Shown here: one piece after another, positions 63,201 through 64,000 of the stretch
Layout of the letters: every line of letters starts with the position of its first letter
Position numbering within the stretch: position 1 is the stretch's first letter
Assembly: GCA_035048495.1 (NCBI GenBank)
Contig: CM068548.1
Span: 17,133,188-17,197,187, forward strand
Direction of reading: 5' to 3'
Length of the DNA: 64,000 nt
Source of the DNA: Euptelea pleiosperma
Taxonomy: Eukaryota; Streptophyta; Magnoliopsida; Ranunculales; Eupteleaceae
Translations under genes and position numbers: made by a program
The notes under the pieces: model-generated
The model's input: the letters and a program-made list of their open reading frames with translations, nothing else
The model's database searches: none
Told to the model about the DNA's origin: nothing

Positions 63201-63829
63201 TATATGTTCCTTTTATTGTTCGCCTTCTCGTCCATTGAATAAAATTCTTATCATTATCAATCAGGGAAAAAGAAAAGGATTACAAGAATGATAGAGACTT
63301 GAGGAATTTCTCACTAGAAGCCATCAATACCATGTAGCAGTTGAGCACCCCAAGAATCCGAGATAAAGGAAGAATAAATGAGGGGGGGAATTTTTTTATT
63401 AATTTACACGAATTACTCTCCCTTCTTTTCCTTAAAGAGAGATTTGTACAATAATAACCAAAATCCGTTATTTTGAGTCACAATCCATCCATCTCTAATG
63501 TTGACATATGTGTCCATGTCAAAGTTTTAAGCATATAACCATTTAAACCATAAGCAAAAAGAATTAAAGAATTATAAGGTTCACAAGTAGTCTTCATAAG
63601 ATGTGTGAAGACATCAAGTGCATATGTTGTTGACGATGAATTTTGATAGAATAAAACATGTTTATTTTGGCAACGCATAAGCTCAACCTGTAAAACATAA
63701 TGTACATTCAAATAACAGATGGTCGCTAAGAGGCTGAAGAAACTTATGAAATAAAAATGTAATTACCTGCCTTGGTGTAGTTGAAAACATTCATTTTGCC
63801 AGGGCTGGAAGATTCCAAATCATGAAAGT
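28607..63829 (-). CDS. Orthologue of Arabidopsis At5g58100, large membrane protein (exine-related); 23 exons, 5' end outside window
   Basis: Exons, 5' to 3': 63829-63767, 57871-57770, 57671-57503, 57360-57262, 55780-55631, 50711-50672, 50382-50325, 50198-50116, 49436-49338, 49219-49104, 49011-48893, 47054-46984, 37733-37628, 36840-36701, 36616-36458, 36377-36274, 35979-35804, 35328-35139, 34035-33936, 31713-31545, 30915-30833, 30711-30635, 28778-28607. All are phase-compatible (about 880 residues). Landmarks in order: [140 protein letters not shown]. It ends with one transmembrane helix (about [15 protein letters not shown]) and a basic tail [10 protein letters not shown], so it is type-I-like; the signal peptide should lie beyond 64000. 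I recall the Arabidopsis gene as required for pollen exine; its biochemistry is unknown. Introns of 9.2, 6.0 and 4.9 kb are full of retroelements, yet the frame is intact. Confidence 0.95.
29215..29835 (-). repeat. Dispersed repeat (ACACG-rich), copy 2, inverted, in the last intron of the At5g58100-like gene
   Basis: Reverse-orientation relative of 22560-23110. It contains AAGGACATGGCAC, ATCCTCCATACAATAC, AAACACAACTATAGTTG and GTGTCTGTGCATGTGTCC, the complements of blocks in copy 1. Non-coding; ends unresolved. Confidence 0.6.
31923..31940. repeat. (GGT)6 microsatellite
   Basis: Six uninterrupted GGT units in an intron of the At5g58100-like gene, just upstream of the exon at 31545-31713 on the transcribed strand. 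Confidence 0.95.
32290..32640 (+). mobile_element. LINE 3'-end fragment
   Basis: A broken plus-strand frame reads like the segment after the LINE zinc-finger region ([17 protein letters not shown], resembling the usual W-x-I-W-K-E-R-N-x-R-x-F). It is followed by a 3' region typical of LINEs (TTTCTCTATTAATACAATCT) and an A-rich tail near 32618-32643. It lies antisense in an intron of the At5g58100-like gene. Confidence 0.6.
33290..33835 (+). mobile_element. LINE RNase H-domain fragment
   Basis: The plus strand encodes a decayed RVT_3/RNase H module: [20 protein letters not shown] (the N-x-D-G motif), GIVKVWQG, then after breaks [12 protein letters not shown] and [13 protein letters not shown], the usual C-terminal A-D-x-L-A-K motif. 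Multiple stops and frame changes. It sits antisense in the intron between exons 33936-34035 and 31545-31713. Confidence 0.75.
34120..34295. repeat. Tandem duplication, 88-bp unit
   Basis: Two copies share GTCTTTTA...GATACAC, AATGG, AATCATGGGTGTACTCTG versus AAGTCATGGGTTTACTCTG and CCAACTGG, offset by 88 bp (34128 and 34216). Intronic, non-coding. Confidence 0.8.
38373..39330 (-). mobile_element. LINE 3' fragment with RNase H remnants
   Basis: The minus strand carries a 149-codon open frame (39307-38858) whose N-terminus reads [17 protein letters not shown] and whose centre resembles the LINE RNase H module ([18 protein letters not shown], then [10 protein letters not shown]). A T-run at about 38375-38392 is the poly(A) tail seen from the plus strand. 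It lies in the 9.2-kb intron, in the same orientation as the host gene. A separate plus-strand LINE-like tail with an A15 run ends near 38210. Confidence 0.65.
39575..40530. mobile_element. Putative DNA transposon with GATCC-rich interior
   Basis: Left end TTTTGGGAACCAGAAATTG...GGAATTGGATTTG is roughly mirrored by the right end CCAATACCATGATTGGTTCCCAAAC. The interior repeats GATCC, GGATCCAGATCC and GATCTGATCC motifs many times. No transposase frame was seen. Boundaries are approximate. Confidence 0.45.
41006..41520 (-). mobile_element. RTE-type LINE, 3' end of reverse transcriptase ORF
   Basis: Minus-strand reading gives [28 protein letters not shown], and then [14 protein letters not shown], a decayed version of the A-E-C-W ... 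R-M-L-R-W-M-C-G ... R-L-R-W-F-G-H-V block at the C-terminus of plant RTE polyproteins. The element ends in a (GAT)n microsatellite (41006-41024 as ATC on the plus strand), the usual RTE tail. Several stops are present. Confidence 0.7.
42375..46298 (-). mobile_element. Non-coding LTR retroelement (outer), with 5-bp target duplication
   Basis: Two related LTRs in the same orientation, 42375-42537 and 46154-46298, run TGTTGGAATATATATAATA to CTATTTTACAACA on the minus strand. CAAAG flanks the whole (42370-42374 and 46299-46303). Next to the right-hand LTR, the minus strand has a primer-binding site TGGTATCAGAGCGGG (initiator-Met tRNA type, typical of Copia). Next to the left LTR is a purine-rich AACCCGAGGGGAG tract. 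What remains of its interior (42538-43118 and about 45411-46140) carries no retroelement domain, so it was probably a non-autonomous Copia-like element. A plus-strand Copia lies inside it. The left LTR has lost its first T (CGTTG). Confidence 0.85.
43119..45410 (+). mobile_element. Copia retrotransposon (inner), 5' half, inserted in the outer LTR element
   Basis: A 162-bp 5' LTR (43119-43280) begins TGTTGGAACC and ends TTCTAACA, followed at once by TGGTATCAAAGCC, a primer-binding site. A gag frame opens at ATG 43692 with stops. The zinc knuckle reads [16 protein letters not shown] (44453-44500) with its last Cys changed. Later come [13 protein letters not shown], then the integrase zinc region EACQLGKHN and IWGPS...[10 protein letters not shown] near 45270-45365. 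The element stops near 45410; reverse transcriptase, RNase H and 3' LTR are absent. Many stops: a defective copy. Confidence 0.85.
46610..46850. mobile_element. hAT-like MITE with reiterated GTATCG motif
   Basis: Ends ACGGTTCAAAGT and ACTTTGAACCAT are inverted repeats, flanked by ACCTTTG and ACCTTTC. The interior repeats TATCGTTCGGTTTC and GAAACCGAAATGAAA. It resembles the CAAGG...CCATG family in design but not in internal sequence. Confidence 0.6.
47486..47687. repeat. Tandem duplication, 101-bp unit
   Basis: ACTAATCTAAAAACCTATAA starts at 47486 and again at 47587. The copies are nearly identical through GAAGTACTTCATCACAGTACC and AATCTGTTTGACCC. The second copy lost a few bases near its end. 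Intronic, non-coding. Confidence 0.92.
48236..48292. repeat. (AG)n microsatellite
   Basis: About 28 uninterrupted AG units followed by GAAGAAGAAGAAG. A shorter (AG) run is at about 49083-49100. Intronic. Confidence 0.97.
48392..48420. repeat. Palindromic (ATA)n(TTA)n triplet run
   Basis: ATAATAATAATAATTATTATTATTAT forms a near-perfect self-complementary A/T hairpin in an intron of the At5g58100-like gene. Confidence 0.9.
51326..54755 (+). mobile_element. 5'-truncated LINE-1 (endonuclease, reverse transcriptase, zinc-finger region), antisense in an intron
   Basis: A 3430-bp element bounded by ATGATATAAGAT at 51314-51325 and 54756-54767, ending in an A-run. It opens inside the endonuclease domain (GGDFNV at about 51433, then [11 protein letters not shown]). 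Reverse transcriptase follows with [22 protein letters not shown] (52536-52600), [21 protein letters not shown] (about 52900) and a QFADDTLLL block split by a frame change at 53040-53070. The C-terminal zinc-finger-like region has [24 protein letters not shown] and [18 protein letters not shown] (about 54229-54285). Only about eight stops or frame breaks are visible, so it is fairly young. It sits in the intron between exons 55631-55780 and 50672-50711. Confidence 0.93.
55977..56346. mobile_element. hAT-like MITE (CAAGG...CCATG family), copy 3
   Basis: Flanked by perfect 8-bp repeats ATATAAAC (55969-55976 and 56347-56354). Begins CAAGGTTTAAAGGAGG and ends TTTTTAAAACCATG. The interior is built from repeated AACGGCCGTTTTAACGG-like palindromic units. 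Intronic; no coding capacity. Confidence 0.88.
58061..58286. repeat. Tandem duplication, about 110-bp unit
   Basis: Two copies share AACTTT(A/G)CAT(A/G)TTGAGTACTC, ATACTAAATGTTGGAATT(A/G)AATCACT and CAGTCAATGGCCAGAA, starting about 58061 and 58171. Intronic. Confidence 0.88.
58471..61542 (-). mobile_element. LINE-1 of the same family, minus strand, with the reverse transcriptase deleted
   Basis: Bounded by CTTTCCATGTTTT at 58458-58470 and 61543-61555. On the minus strand, from 61542 down: a remnant of ORF1-like sequence, the endonuclease start [12 protein letters not shown] near 60880, [21 protein letters not shown] (about 60350) and the region RADLKAEYQ...ISWKQKSR near 59850. The frame then jumps to [11 protein letters not shown], which normally follows the reverse transcriptase, so the whole polymerase core is missing. 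Next come a nested hAT-like element and a zinc-finger-like region ([38 protein letters not shown], about 59175-58940). The T-run at 58467-58474 is its poly(A). It lies in the 6-kb intron between the first two exons visible here. Confidence 0.9.
59397..59730. mobile_element. hAT-like MITE nested in the minus-strand LINE
   Basis: A 334-bp insert starting CAGTGTTTTAAAACTCG and ending CGAGTTTTCAAACACTG, flanked by perfect 8-bp repeats GTTTCACC (59389-59396 and 59731-59738). Interior reiterates ACTCGA and GAGTCGAG motifs. The 8-bp duplication and CAG...CTG ends fit hAT. It splits the LINE sequence, so it is younger than the LINE. Confidence 0.92.
62660..63260 (+). mobile_element. LINE RNase H-domain fragment and 3' end
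   Basis: A decayed plus-strand reading gives [20 protein letters not shown] (the N-x-D-x-x-x-x-G start of RNase H), later [15 protein letters not shown] and [14 protein letters not shown], then a LINE-like 3' end TGAATAAAATTCTTATCATT. Many stops. It lies in the intron upstream of exon 57770-57871. Upstream, 61556-62659 holds no feature I can name. Confidence 0.65.
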
Positions 63830-64000
63830 CTGAAAAATAACAAATATCAGTAAGGGTGGAGTGTGCAGGGAGAAACCATCCTCTCTTGACAGAGTAACAG
63901 TATTTCTCAACAAATATAAAAAAGGCAAACATGTCAATGATTAAAAAAGATAAAAGAAAAAACGTGGTAATGCATGTAATCATGTAATGTCTTTATTTTT

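Overview
The window is nuclear DNA of a flowering plant. The evidence is intron-rich genes with GT-AG introns, plant-specific protein families and dense plant transposon debris (Copia, LINE, hAT-like and Mutator-like miniature elements). I cannot fix the species from sequence alone. There is no operon, CRISPR array, rRNA or tRNA gene that I can support.

Three protein genes account for all the cellular coding sequence, and all three read on the minus strand. (1) 847-15689 is a complete PRMT5 gene, the type II protein arginine methyltransferase. I could join 23 exons in frame to give 652 residues. (2) 21553-24113 is a complete three-exon gene for a 197-residue four-helix DUF1218 membrane protein. 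It probably also has a 5'-leader intron reaching to about 24771. (3) 28607-63829 holds 23 exons (about 880 residues) of the orthologue of Arabidopsis At5g58100, a large type-I-like membrane protein that I recall as needed for pollen exine patterning. Its first exon, with the signal peptide, lies beyond base 64000. I saw no frameshift or stop in any of the three.

Nearly everything else is repeats. PRMT5 introns hold a Mutator-like miniature element, a 488-bp tandem array, a 237-bp duplication and a 35-bp LINE micro-insertion. The intergenic stretches 16.2-21.5 kb and 24.9-28.5 kb are mosaics of miniature inverted-repeat elements, several nested, and many carry a GCCACGTGGC G-box in each arm. 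The introns of the third gene swell it to more than 35 kb. They hold a nested pair of LTR elements (42.4-46.3 kb), a 3.4-kb LINE on the plus strand (51.3-54.8 kb), a 3.1-kb LINE of the same family on the minus strand (58.5-61.5 kb) with a hAT-like element inside it, and older LINE pieces. Target-site duplications could be read directly for several insertions.

The three genes do not form an evident pathway; their adjacency looks incidental. I found no convincing new multi-gene system. The most interesting signals are the G-box-bearing inverted-repeat family next to genes, the inverted LINE pair bracketing four exons, and the layered insertions.
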